Of a stretch of 64,000 nt of DNA, positions 27,378-36,330 are shown one piece after another; positions within the stretch are counted from its first letter, which is position 1; every line of letters starts with the position of its first letter. The position numbers were made by a program, and so were the translations under genes. A model generated the notes under the pieces. The model was not told the origin of the DNA and searched no databases. It was given only the letters and a program-made list of their open reading frames with translations. The stretch covers positions 1 through 64,000 of the forward strand of contig NZ_LR722664.1 of NCBI RefSeq assembly GCF_902500225.1, written 5' to 3'. Origin of the DNA: Buttiauxella massiliensis. GTDB lineage: Bacteria > Pseudomonadota > Gammaproteobacteria > Enterobacterales > Enterobacteriaceae.

Positions 27378-28628
27378 ATGGAAGATAACTCCAGTGCCAA
27401 GCATTCATCTTTTTGGGGAATTATGGTTATTGCAGGGACCGTAATTGGTGGAGGAATGTTTGCTTTGCCGGTTGATCTCGCCGGAGCTTGGTTTTTTTGG
27501 GGCGCATTTATATTAATAATATCTTGGTTTTCAATGCTGCATTCCGGTCTGTTGCTGTTAGAGGCTAACTTAAACTATCCCGTAGGCTCCAGCTTTAACA
27601 CTATTACAAAAGATCTAATTGGTAATAAATGGAATATTGTAAGTGGAATCACTGTTGCCTTTGTTTTGTATATATTAACTTATGCTTATATTTCGGCAAA
27701 TGGCGCGATTATTAGTGAAACCATTAGAATGAATTCAGGGGTAAACCTGAACCCGAGGGTTGTAGGGGTTTCTACGGCTGTTTTTGTTGCTTGTGTTTTA
27801 TGGTTTAGCTCGCTTGCGGCCAGCAGGATTACCTCTCTATTTCTAGGCATAAAAATAATTGCTTTTGTTATTGTCTTTGGTTCGCTTTTCTTTCAGGTGG
27901 ATTATTCGATATTAAGTGGCGCAGGTGAGGGTGGTGAGGTTATGCAATCATACTTCCCTTATGTTTTTATGGCACTACCAGTATGTCTAGCCTCCTTCGG
28001 TTTTCACGGCAATATTCCTAGCCTCATCATCTGTTATGGGAAGAAAAAAGATAAATTAATAAAAAGTATTGTCTTTGGTTCTTTACTTGCTCTGATTGTC
28101 TATCTGTTTTGGTTGTACTGTACGATGGGTAACATCTCACGTGATAATTTCAAAGGGATTATTGCCTCGGGTGGGAATGTTGACTCTTTGGTAGGTTCAT
28201 TCCTCGGAACAAACCAAAGCAGTATGATTGAGTTTTGTTTACTTCTTTTTTCTAACCTGGCTGTAGCAAGCTCCTTTTTTGGTGTCACGTTAGGGTTGTT
28301 CGATTTTCTGGCGGACTTATTTAAATTTAATAACTCACATCTCGGTCGGCTTAAAACAACATTGCTCACTTTTCTACCCCCGGTACTGTTATATCTGATT
28401 TTCCCTAATGGTTTTATTTATGGTATAGGCGGTGCCGGACTCTGTGCAACAATCTGGGCGGTCATCATTCCTGCCATTCTTGCATTAAAATCAAGGAAAA
28501 AGTTTCCTGAGCAGATTTTTACAGTTTGGGGTGGCCGAATAATTCCCGCTGTAGTTATTGTTTTTGGGGTGGTTGTGATTTTTTGTTGGTTTGGAAATAT
28601 GTTAAATATCTTACCCAAACTTGGATAA
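27378..28628 (+). CDS. tnaB: Low-affinity tryptophan permease TnaB
   Basis: 416 residues (E. coli 415). An inner-membrane tryptophan:H+ symporter of the HAAAP family, feeding tryptophanase. Eleven hydrophobic segments start at residue ~12 (FWGIMVIAGTVIGGGMFALP) and end near 412 (WFGNMLNILPKLG). Long stretches such as GAWFFWGAFILI, ASFGFHGNIPSLI and FPNGFIYGIGGAGLCATIWAV match E. coli TnaB from memory. An AGGAGG ribosome site lies six to nine bases before the start. Confidence 0.96.
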   Translation: MEDNSSAKHSSFWGIMVIAGTVIGGGMFALPVDLAGAWFFWGAFILIISWFSMLHSGLLLLEANLNYPVGSSFNTITKDLIGNKWNIVSGITVAFVLYILTYAYISANGAIISETIRMNSGVNLNPRVVGVSTAVFVACVLWFSSLAASRITSLFLGIKIIAFVIVFGSLFFQVDYSILSGAGEGGEVMQSYFPYVFMALPVCLASFGFHGNIPSLIICYGKKKDKLIKSIVFGSLLALIVYLFWLYCTMGNISRDNFKGIIASGGNVDSLVGSFLGTNQSSMIEFCLLLFSNLAVASSFFGVTLGLFDFLADLFKFNNSHLGRLKTTLLTFLPPVLLYLIFPNGFIYGIGGAGLCATIWAVIIPAILALKSRKKFPEQIFTVWGGRIIPAVVIVFGVVVIFCWFGNMLNILPKLG

Positions 28629-29276
28629 TAAAAACTATGCCGGATAGAAATCATTGTCTTCCAGACTCGACTCGTCCGGCATCTCTACCCACACTGATGT
28701 CATTGCCTGTTGTTGCCTATCATGCACTTGGGCCTCTGGGGTGATTAAGTTGTACAGCCTGCGGCTAGCACCTCACGGTTCACCGCCAGCAGGAGGGGCA
28801 AGAGTGCTCTTTACCTGCTACAAACTTAAATGATAAATATTACATCAGCACTGCATCTGCTCCTCAATCCGATATATCACCCAATATATCCAGCCACAGA
28901 CTAGTAGAATATTCTTGAGATGGGTTTGTCTCAGTTATATATCGCTAATTAATGTTCTTTATTATTCCTGAGCCATGTTGATTTTAGGCAGAAACAGTTA
29001 AGCATATCTGCTATAACAATCGACGAATATTGTTCCCAGGCGTTAAAAGCTACCGCTTTCGACACAGTATTAGCCATTGTTAATTAACTCATCATTCATA
29101 CAACATACCTTGCTGATATTTTGAAGTGTGTAACGAGAAGGTTGTGTTTACTGACATAATGGCGGGTTTATTTGTTTTAATAATTAACATCAAATAACAA
29201 GTTCTACCGCAACAGGTAGGCGATAAATGCAAAACATAAGCGGAAATAGACCGCGCAACACAATATGAAGGCTTTT
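28629..29276. other. Long intergenic region after tnaB
   Basis: About 650 bp with no credible reading frame. Near its left end an 8-bp inverted repeat (ATGCCGGA at 28637 and TCCGGCAT at 28675) with a 30-base loop may end tna transcripts. The right third is AT-rich and should hold the promoter of the formamidase operon. Nothing else was recognised. Confidence 0.5.
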
Positions 29277-30182
29277 ATGGGCAAGACAATCATTACTCAA
29301 TTTTCTTATCAGTTTGCAGCGACGAATGAACCCGTTGCTCGGGCGGTCGACGGGGATACGTTAACCTTCAAAACACAAGACTGCTTTTCAGGACGAATTG
29401 TTGACCAGTCTGATTTAACCACCTCCTTTAACTACGATACGGCAAACCCTGCAACCGGGCCGGTGTTCGTCGAAAGCGCACAGCCAGGCGATATTCTGGT
29501 GGTCGAAATTCTCGATATCCGTGTGGCGGCACGTGGTGTAGTCACCACTTTACCAGGCTGTGGCCCGCTTAGTGATACCCAGGAAATTCGCACTAAGCCT
29601 GTTGAAATCATTGACGGTAAAGCGCTGTTCAATGACCTGCAAATTCCTATCGACCCAATGGTTGGTGTGATTGGTGTTGCCCCGGCGCATGGCGAAGTCC
29701 GTTGCGGATTCCCGGGAAATCACGGCGGGAATATGGACTGCAAACAGATTAATAAAGGTGCGGTGCTCTATTTACCGATTCAGGTAGAAGGTGCGTTATT
29801 TGCTCTTGGCGATCTCCATGCGGTGATGGGTGATGGGGAGTTATGCGGTACGGGGCTGGAAATCTGCGGGGAAGTGGACGTACGCCTAACGGTTCTAAGG
29901 GGGCAGTCTATTCAATGGCCGGTGCTGGAAACGCCAGAAAAATGGTACACCATCGCCAGTGCTGCACACTATCCCGATGCGCTGAAACTTGCCGCTGAGC
30001 AAATGCAGTCGCTTATCTGCAAGGCGTACGGCTGGGATCTGACCGACGCTTATCTGTACATGAGTTTGCAAAGTGACACTGAAATTTGCCAGGCATGCAA
30101 ACCGTGTCTGGTTGATTTGATTGTGCGTATTGGCACACCAAAAAGAATCGATAAGCCGTTAATTTCCCGGAGTGAAGCATGA
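29277..30182 (+). CDS. Acetamidase/formamidase family amidohydrolase
   Basis: 301 residues from the ATG at 29277; GAAGG six bases ahead supports it over the ATG at 29265, which overlaps that site. Members hydrolyse formamide, acetamide or related short amides in the cytosol to ammonia and the acid. Family features are the LPGCGPLSD loop, GVIGVAPAHGEVRCGFPGNHGGNMDC and the metal-site stretch LGDLHAVMGDGELCGTGLE. A cysteine cluster (CQACKPCLVD) lies near the end. It overlaps the following permease by four bases (ATGA), so the amide or its precursor is probably imported by that permease. Confidence 0.88.
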   Translation: MGKTIITQFSYQFAATNEPVARAVDGDTLTFKTQDCFSGRIVDQSDLTTSFNYDTANPATGPVFVESAQPGDILVVEILDIRVAARGVVTTLPGCGPLSDTQEIRTKPVEIIDGKALFNDLQIPIDPMVGVIGVAPAHGEVRCGFPGNHGGNMDCKQINKGAVLYLPIQVEGALFALGDLHAVMGDGELCGTGLEICGEVDVRLTVLRGQSIQWPVLETPEKWYTIASAAHYPDALKLAAEQMQSLICKAYGWDLTDAYLYMSLQSDTEICQACKPCLVDLIVRIGTPKRIDKPLISRSEA

Positions 30183-31522
30183 AGAACGCATCCGCTGAAC
30201 CAACATTGAAAGTCACTCTGAGTTATAAAGATTTGGTTATCTACGGCCTTGTCTTTATGGTCATCATTGCGCCAATGTCCATTTTTGGTTTTGTCAGTAA
30301 AGAAAGTCACGGCATGGCACCGCTGGTGTATGTAGTGGGCGTCGCGTGTATGATTTTTACCGCGTTGAGCTATCGCAAAATGTCCCGCCGCTACCCGATT
30401 GCGGGTTCTGTCTATGCCTACGTCAATAAAGCCACTAACCCGCACATCGGTTTCCTTGCAGGCTGGCTGATTATGATGGATTACCTCTTTGCACCGGCAT
30501 TGCTATACGCAATGACTGCGACCTGGTGTACTGACTTGCTGCCGTTTATTCCTGGCTGGGTGTGGATTGCATTCTTTATGCTGACAAACTGCTGGGTGAA
30601 TATTCGCGGTATTGAAAATACGGCGAAGGCCGATATTTTCATTTTCAGTATTTCTGCTCTGGCGCTAATTGTGTTCCTGGTAGTCGGCATCAACTATATT
30701 GCGCATGGCGGTGGTGTGGGCGAGTTTACCCTGACACCGTTCTATCAACCGAATGTCATTAACCCGCAATTCATTGGTACGGCCGTCACAATTGCAGCGC
30801 TCTCTTTCCTTGGTTTTGACGGAATTAGTACGCTTGCTGAAGAGGCTAAAAATCCGACTAAAGATATTGGTAAAGCGATTATTGCCGCGCTATTTATCGT
30901 CGGTGGGTTGTTCATTCTGCAGTGTTATATCGCAACGCTTATCCAGCCTGACTTTATGAAGATGGATGCGGATAGTGCCTTCTTTGATGCAGCATTCCTT
31001 GCAGGTGGCGCACCGCTGAAGATTTTCCTGCTGGTCGTTAACATCCTTGCGGTGGGCATTGCCAACACATTAGCGGCACAGGCTGCGGCTTCACGTATTG
31101 TCTTTGGCATGGCGCGTGACCACTTCCTGCCTTCTATGTTTGCCAAAATCCATCCAACCTACCGTACGCCATGGATCAGTACCATTGCGATTGGTGCGCT
31201 GTCTTTGGTTCTCGGGTTATCGCTGTCGATAGACTTCCTGGCGAAGTTGATTAACTTCGGCGCGATGAGTTCGTTTATCATTTTAAATATCAGCGTAATC
31301 TGGATGTTCTTTATCAAAGAGAAACGCCGCAATAGTGTGCGTGAAATTCTCTCCAACCTGTTATTCCCGCTGATAGGGACTGCCATTTTGATGTATGTCT
31401 GGGTGAATTTCGACTCAGCCACCATGAAGATAGGCTTTACCTGGCTTGTGATTGGTATCGTGATTGGAATGGTGAAAACTCGATTCTATAAGCGTTTACC
31501 GAAGCCGGTGGCTCTTACCTGA
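30179..31522 (+). CDS. APC-family amino-acid/amine permease
   Basis: 447 residues with twelve hydrophobic segments, starting at residue ~16 (DLVIYGLVFMVIIAPMSIFG) and ending near 438. It contains the APC signature around FLGFDGISTLAEEAKNPTKDIGKAI. The layout is that of the PuuP-like/amino-acid transporter branch. Its start overlaps the formamidase stop (ATGA), so translation is coupled and the pair likely serves one nitrogen source. The substrate cannot be told from sequence. Confidence 0.82.
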   Translation: MKNASAEPTLKVTLSYKDLVIYGLVFMVIIAPMSIFGFVSKESHGMAPLVYVVGVACMIFTALSYRKMSRRYPIAGSVYAYVNKATNPHIGFLAGWLIMMDYLFAPALLYAMTATWCTDLLPFIPGWVWIAFFMLTNCWVNIRGIENTAKADIFIFSISALALIVFLVVGINYIAHGGGVGEFTLTPFYQPNVINPQFIGTAVTIAALSFLGFDGISTLAEEAKNPTKDIGKAIIAALFIVGGLFILQCYIATLIQPDFMKMDADSAFFDAAFLAGGAPLKIFLLVVNILAVGIANTLAAQAAASRIVFGMARDHFLPSMFAKIHPTYRTPWISTIAIGALSLVLGLSLSIDFLAKLINFGAMSSFIILNISVIWMFFIKEKRRNSVREILSNLLFPLIGTAILMYVWVNFDSATMKIGFTWLVIGIVIGMVKTRFYKRLPKPVALT

Positions 31523-31532
31523 TATATTGTGT

Positions 31533-31563
31533 AACTGCGGTCAGCCCACTGGTGACCGCAGTT
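31533..31563. terminator. Bidirectional hairpin between convergent genes
   Basis: A perfect 10-bp stem AACTGCGGTC/GACCGCAGTT with an 11-base loop lies between the permease stop and the DapA-like stop. T/A-rich sequence flanks both sides. Confidence 0.75.
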
Positions 31564-31575
31564 ATTAGCGCGACT

Positions 31576-32499
31576 TCAGCGCTTTTCCTGAGTGTTAATG
31601 ACTCCCGCACGATTAAGAATATTTTCTATCTCAACCTTCATCTCTTCCGTTAACGGCGTGGCCGGTGGCAATGAATAAACCGGGATATTCAGGCCTACCA
31701 GGCGCAGGGCATATTTCACCGCGTTGTAAAACGGCAAGTCCATACTATAAAGCGGCGGTATCCAGGACAGCGATTGTTGTAATTCAATGGCCCGTGAAAG
31801 ATCTTGTTTGCGCCATGCATCAAGGATCCCACAGGTCAGTTGCGGGGCGAAGTTCGCGCTGGCGGGGATGCAGCCATCACCACCGAGGATCAATGTTCCC
31901 AGCAGGTATTCATCATAACCGGCGAAGATCGCAAAATCGGGTCTGTCAGGTTTCACCGCGTGGATGGTTTCACGAATATGGGACAAGGTATCAACGGTAT
32001 CTTTCAACCCGACAATATTTGGGCAGCTTAGCGCCAGCTCACGAATAACTGGCACCGGGATAGCCTGACCTGTCAGGGCGGGGAAGTTATACAGAAGAAT
32101 CGGCAACTCAAGTGCGCTGGCGATGGCTTTGTAATGACTCAGCAGATTTGCATTACTTAACGGGTTGTACCACGGGTTGACCACTACCACGCCACTAGCA
32201 CCCAGTTTTTGGGCATGAAGCCCGGCATCAATGGTCTGTTGCGTGCCACAGTGGGCAATCCCTATCAAAACGGGCTTTCTACCTGCAACCTTCTTTATAC
32301 AAAACTCTGCAACCTGTGCCCGCTGTGCTTCAGACATATGGGCAAATTCTCCGGCGCTGCCGAGAAAGAACAAGCCATTAACAGGCGATGAGACCAGGTG
32401 TTCAATTAACATTGCCTGTGCGACACCATCGAATTCACCATGCGCATCAAACAATGTAGGAACCGGGGGGATAACACCACTAAAACGAGGTTGCTTCAT
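31576..32499 (-). CDS. DapA/NanA-family aldolase or lyase
   Basis: 307 residues, a cytosolic (beta/alpha)8 class I aldolase of the dihydrodipicolinate synthase/N-acetylneuraminate lyase superfamily. The Schiff-base lysine is Lys166 in VGLKDT and the partner tyrosine is Tyr137 in LLYNFPA. The pyruvate-binding loop reads GSAGEF where DapA has GTTGE. It is not the housekeeping DapA; it looks like the catabolic 2-keto-3-deoxy-acid aldolase group (YagE/YjhH type). It converges with the formamidase-permease pair and has no obvious partner. Confidence 0.82.
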   Translation of the reverse strand: MKQPRFSGVIPPVPTLFDAHGEFDGVAQAMLIEHLVSSPVNGLFFLGSAGEFAHMSEAQRAQVAEFCIKKVAGRKPVLIGIAHCGTQQTIDAGLHAQKLGASGVVVVNPWYNPLSNANLLSHYKAIASALELPILLYNFPALTGQAIPVPVIRELALSCPNIVGLKDTVDTLSHIRETIHAVKPDRPDFAIFAGYDEYLLGTLILGGDGCIPASANFAPQLTCGILDAWRKQDLSRAIELQQSLSWIPPLYSMDLPFYNAVKYALRLVGLNIPVYSLPPATPLTEEMKVEIENILNRAGVINTQEKR

Positions 32500-32731
32500 T
32501 AGCTACTCCTGCAGGTTTTTTGAGTTTATTGTCCGTGAAAAGCTCATTGCTTGAATCTGTGAATGGTATTAATTGTAGCGGAAGGTGAGATTGTGAAAGC
32601 CGATTATGTCGCATTACTGAACTGTTGTTTTAATTACGTACATTAATCGTTCGGGGAAAGGGTTTGCGACCATCTGGGGATGATGGCCGCAGGTAAATCA
32701 ATATACGTGGTGGTGTGAAATTGATAAACAA

Positions 32732-33379
32732 TCAGTGCTCAAGCATCTCATGGACAACTTGTTCTTTGGACAAATTGTATTGGTAAAACGTCGGCCAGTT
32801 ATCCATCTCATTGAGTAAGGATTGCTGTGAATCATTACCCACGAATATATGGAAATGTTCGGATTTACGTGGGGAGATAATATGGTCGCTAAACTGCACG
32901 TATTTAGGTGCTTTTGATTGACTGTCTTTGCATTCAAACAGATAGCGCACGCCTTTTTTCCCTGAAGTGTAAGTCAGGATTTTATGACCGGCGTACGTGT
33001 ACTGGCAGGTATTTACCGTGTCACCGCGATGGAATTCGATGACGTTATTCTCGATGCCAATCATATCAATATCAGTGGCATAGCCTTTCTTGTAATACTC
33101 TTTATATTGCGCCGCAGTTTTGCTGCTATTGTTGCGCGCTTTTTTCTCCATCACCACATCTAAGTCGCCGTTTAACAGATAAGGATTGACTGACTGCCAT
33201 ACCCCATCCCAATCGCTTAATGCGCGATCCTTCACCTGTTTATTTTCAAATACGCCTTCGCTGGCTTTGCGCTCTGCTTCAGATAGGGGGGCGCCATGTG
33301 TATGGCTGTGTGCAAGTGCGTTCGCGCTACTCAGTAACATGCCCATGCCAAGAACCATGGTGGTAATCCGTGCGGTCAT
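32732..33379 (-). CDS. zinT: Periplasmic zinc/cadmium-binding protein ZinT
   Basis: 215 residues from the ATG at 33379, with GGAGAGA ahead; the longer reading to 33430 runs through the Zur-like site. A signal peptide ends at ANALAH and a histidine-rich start (HSHTHG) follows. The lipocalin-like domain has [27 protein letters not shown] and the zinc-site histidines near SEHFHIF. ZinT delivers zinc to the ZnuABC importer when zinc is scarce. It lies downstream of the MocR regulator on the same strand but has its own control site. Confidence 0.95.
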   Translation of the reverse strand: MTARITTMVLGMGMLLSSANALAHSHTHGAPLSEAERKASEGVFENKQVKDRALSDWDGVWQSVNPYLLNGDLDVVMEKKARNNSSKTAAQYKEYYKKGYATDIDMIGIENNVIEFHRGDTVNTCQYTYAGHKILTYTSGKKGVRYLFECKDSQSKAPKYVQFSDHIISPRKSEHFHIFVGNDSQQSLLNEMDNWPTFYQYNLSKEQVVHEMLEH

Positions 33380-33410
33380 CAGTCTCTCCGTTGGTGTTTC
33401 AGATAATGAA

Positions 33411-33433
33411 TTAATGTTATAACATAACAATAT
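33411..33433 (-). promoter_or_regulatory. Candidate Zur box of zinT
   Basis: AATGTTATAACATAACAATAT matches the E. coli znu operator core (AAATGTTATAATATCACA) at most positions and is AT-rich and partly palindromic. It lies 32-54 bp upstream of the zinT start, so zinc starvation control is expected. Confidence 0.7.
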
Positions 33434-33473
33434 CGAGATTCAATATCTTTGCACATAAAACCGGAGTGGCAGG

Positions 33474-34946
33474 TCAGTACTTTTGCTTAATGATATTTGC
33501 CAGACGTACAAATGACGGGAGCATATCGCTATCGTTGATACTGGCAAATCCAACTAATAACCCTTTGGATTTCTGTTGATTAAAGTAATAGCGCGACAAC
33601 GGCCTGACTAAAATGCCTTCTGCATTCGCCTGTTTTGCAATCTGCATATCATCTGCGTCAGGTGGAAGTTGAATAATCAGATGCAGCCCGGCATTGCTGT
33701 TGAAATAGCCCAGATACTCTTCACCCAACTGCTGCTTTATTAGCTCAACCAGTTGGTTACGGCGTTTGCTATATAACTGGCGCATTTTGCGAATGTGCGC
33801 GGCGTAATATCCTTCTTTGATAAATTCAGCAAGGGCGGCCTGAATGACCTGATGGCCACTACGGTATAGCTCGTTATGCACCTTTTTCAACGGGGCGGCT
33901 AAGGGTTTAGGAAGCACCACGTAACCCAGTCGTAGCGCGGGATACAGTGTTTTACTGAAGGTGCCGATGTAAATAACTGGGCTATCTTCTTCAAGACCCT
34001 GAAGTGAAGGAATGGGCTGGCCTGAGAAACGAAATTCGCTGTCATAATCATCTTCTACAATCCAGCTGTGGAACTCCCGAGCCTGAGAAAGTAATAACTG
34101 ACGGCGCGGTAAACTCATTACTGAACCCAGCGGATATTGATGCGAAGGGGTGACGAAAATCAATTTCGGCTTTTCAGCAGGCGATGCTTGCGGAACCAGC
34201 CCCTGGTCATCGACTTCAAGTGCTGAAATATTCACGGCGTTCATGCGTAAGATATTTTTAATTCCCCAATATCCGGGTTCTTCAATCCAGGCATGGTCAC
34301 CAGGGTTGCACAACGTACGAGTGACTAAATCCAGCGCCTGATGAATACCTTCGGTTATCAATATTTGATCGGTTGAGCATTTCACACCGCGCGCGGTACG
34401 CAGATAATCTGATAGCGCAGCCTTTAAATCCTCCAGCCCACCAACCGCATCATAAGTGAGATATTCGGGGTTTAAGCGCCGGGAAATACGATCATAAATC
34501 TTCTTAAAAGTCCGATGCGGGAAGCTGTTTACATCAGGCACGCCGGGAATAAAATCCCCCCATTGTGCAGGGCTGGCACTGGCGTTCTCAAGCAGTTCAA
34601 GGCCGCGTAGCGACAGGCTCGAGCGGTCTTCAGGCTGGGAGGTCTGGAGTGTTTTAGCAACTTGTGTGTTGAGGTTATCAAGCACACTTTCGGTGACAAA
34701 CGTGCCGCTGCTGGTGCGCGTCGAGATATAGCCTTCAGCCTGCAACTGCTCGTAGACCCGCAAAACCGTATTACGCGACAGCACCAATTCGCTGGCCAAA
34801 TCGCGGGAAGGAGGCATCCGTGTGGCCGGGCGTAAACTCCCCTCGAGAATGCAATTACATATCGCAACATAAAGTTTCTTATGAAGTTTCTCGGCAGGTG
34901 TCTGGCTAAATGCCTGCTTAATCACATCTACGGCAAGTGAACGCAT
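33474..34946 (-). CDS. MocR/GabR-like transcription regulator
   Basis: 490 residues from the ATG at 34946 with AGGA ahead; a longer in-frame reading enters the gabT promoter region. Residues ~15-85 are a GntR-type winged helix (PSRDLASELVLSRNTVLRVYEQL). Residues ~130-490 are a fold-type I aminotransferase domain with the PLP lysine Lys332 in GTFSKTLYPALRLGY. It is divergent from gabT-gabD, the arrangement of GabR and gabTD in Bacillus, where GABA plus PLP triggers activation. It is therefore called GabR-like; another amine effector is possible. Confidence 0.85.
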   Translation of the reverse strand: MRSLAVDVIKQAFSQTPAEKLHKKLYVAICNCILEGSLRPATRMPPSRDLASELVLSRNTVLRVYEQLQAEGYISTRTSSGTFVTESVLDNLNTQVAKTLQTSQPEDRSSLSLRGLELLENASASPAQWGDFIPGVPDVNSFPHRTFKKIYDRISRRLNPEYLTYDAVGGLEDLKAALSDYLRTARGVKCSTDQILITEGIHQALDLVTRTLCNPGDHAWIEEPGYWGIKNILRMNAVNISALEVDDQGLVPQASPAEKPKLIFVTPSHQYPLGSVMSLPRRQLLLSQAREFHSWIVEDDYDSEFRFSGQPIPSLQGLEEDSPVIYIGTFSKTLYPALRLGYVVLPKPLAAPLKKVHNELYRSGHQVIQAALAEFIKEGYYAAHIRKMRQLYSKRRNQLVELIKQQLGEEYLGYFNSNAGLHLIIQLPPDADDMQIAKQANAEGILVRPLSRYYFNQQKSKGLLVGFASINDSDMLPSFVRLANIIKQKY

Positions 34947-35056
34947 TTGGATCCTAATAATAAAACGATTTGGCACTCGATTCAGGTACCAGATACTGTC
35001 TAAATGGATCTCGTAATTCAACCTGTAAATCTGTTTTGTGTGCGAGGGATAAAAAA

Positions 35057-36322
35057 ATGAGCAATAACGAACTCCATCAACGTCGTCTGGCTGCTACTCC
35101 GCGCGGGGTAGGTGTGATGTGTAATTTCTTTGCCCAGACGGCAGAAAATAGCACCATCACGGATGTAGAAGGGAAGCAATATATCGATTTTGCAGCGGGC
35201 ATCGCCGTATTGAACACCGGCCATCGTCACCCACGCCTGGTACAGGCCATTGAGCAGCAACTCCATTCATTTACACATACCGCTTATCAGATAGTCCCTT
35301 ACGAAAGTTATGTGTCACTGGCGGAAAAAATTAACAAAGTGGCTCCGATTTTTGGGCCTAAGAAAACGACATTTTTCACCACTGGCGCTGAAGCTGTTGA
35401 GAACGCCGTGAAGATCGCCCGTGCCCATACTGGCCGCCCTGGCGTGATTGCCTTTAGCGGTGGGTTCCACGGTCGTACCTATATGACTATGGCGTTAACC
35501 GGCAAAGTGGCTCCCTATAAAATCGGCTTCGGGCCATTCCCTGGCTCCATTTATCACGTGCCGTATCCGTCGCAGTTGAACGGTACTTCGACTGATGATG
35601 CGGTGAAAGCCATTGAGCGACTGTTCAAGTCCGATATCGAAGCCACCCAGGTTGCCGCGATTATCTTTGAGCCAGTACAGGGCGAAGGTGGTTTTAATGT
35701 AGCACCGCCTGAATTTGTGGCTGCGATTCGCCAGATTTGTAATACCCACGGCATCGTGATGATTGCCGATGAAGTGCAAAGCGGATTTGCCCGTACCGGT
35801 AAAATGTTTGCCATGGACCATTACGCGCATCAAGCCGATCTCATGACCATGGCGAAAAGCCTGGCAGGTGGGATGCCACTATCAGGTGTGGTGGGTAGAG
35901 CGGAAATCATGGACGCACCAGCACCTGGCGGCCTGGGGGGAACTTACGCAGGTAACCCGCTGGCGGTTGCTTCAGCTCATGCGGTGCTGGATGTGATTGC
36001 GGAAGAAAAACTGTGCCAACGTGCTGATACATTAGGTGAGCGGCTGACAAAAACGCTGCTTGATATTAAAGAGAATTGCCCAGCATTAGCTGAAATTCGC
36101 GGGTTGGGTTCGATGATCGCCGCTGAGTTTTATGAGCCATCAACAGGTGAGCCATCTGCCGCTATTGCCCAGCAGATTCAAAAACGAGCATTAGAGCAGG
36201 GGCTACTGCTCCTGACCTGCGGCCAAAATGGCAACGTAATTCGTTTCCTCTATCCGCTGACTATTCCGGATGCTCAGTTTGACCAGGCATTAAATATTAT
36301 TAAGAACGCGACGCAATTGTGA
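35057..36322 (+). CDS. gabT: 4-aminobutyrate aminotransferase
   Basis: 421 residues from the ATG at 35057 (GAGGGAT ahead), close to E. coli GabT (426). A cytosolic class III aminotransferase that moves the amino group of GABA to 2-oxoglutarate, giving succinic semialdehyde. Seen: TTGAEAVENAVKIAR, the ADEVQSGFARTG segment that holds the PLP ring, Lys267 in MAKSLAGG as the Schiff base, and GTYAGNPLA. It overlaps gabD, the next step. An activity on putrescine or 5-aminovalerate cannot be excluded by eye. Confidence 0.93.
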   Translation: MSNNELHQRRLAATPRGVGVMCNFFAQTAENSTITDVEGKQYIDFAAGIAVLNTGHRHPRLVQAIEQQLHSFTHTAYQIVPYESYVSLAEKINKVAPIFGPKKTTFFTTGAEAVENAVKIARAHTGRPGVIAFSGGFHGRTYMTMALTGKVAPYKIGFGPFPGSIYHVPYPSQLNGTSTDDAVKAIERLFKSDIEATQVAAIIFEPVQGEGGFNVAPPEFVAAIRQICNTHGIVMIADEVQSGFARTGKMFAMDHYAHQADLMTMAKSLAGGMPLSGVVGRAEIMDAPAPGGLGGTYAGNPLAVASAHAVLDVIAEEKLCQRADTLGERLTKTLLDIKENCPALAEIRGLGSMIAAEFYEPSTGEPSAAIAQQIQKRALEQGLLLLTCGQNGNVIRFLYPLTIPDAQFDQALNIIKNATQL

Positions 36323-36330
36323 GACTACAG

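Noticed and set aside
28100-28744. Small frames around the tnaB end and the following gap
   Set aside because: They lack ribosome sites and protein-like composition; the region is treated as intergenic.
28629-29276. Possible small RNA in the long gap after tnaB
   Set aside because: No promoter plus terminator pair could be recognised by eye; only a loose inverted repeat is present.
31576-32499. Housekeeping DapA
   Set aside because: The pyruvate loop reads GSAGEF rather than GTTGE, the sequence differs widely from enteric DapA, and it is not in the dapA gene context.
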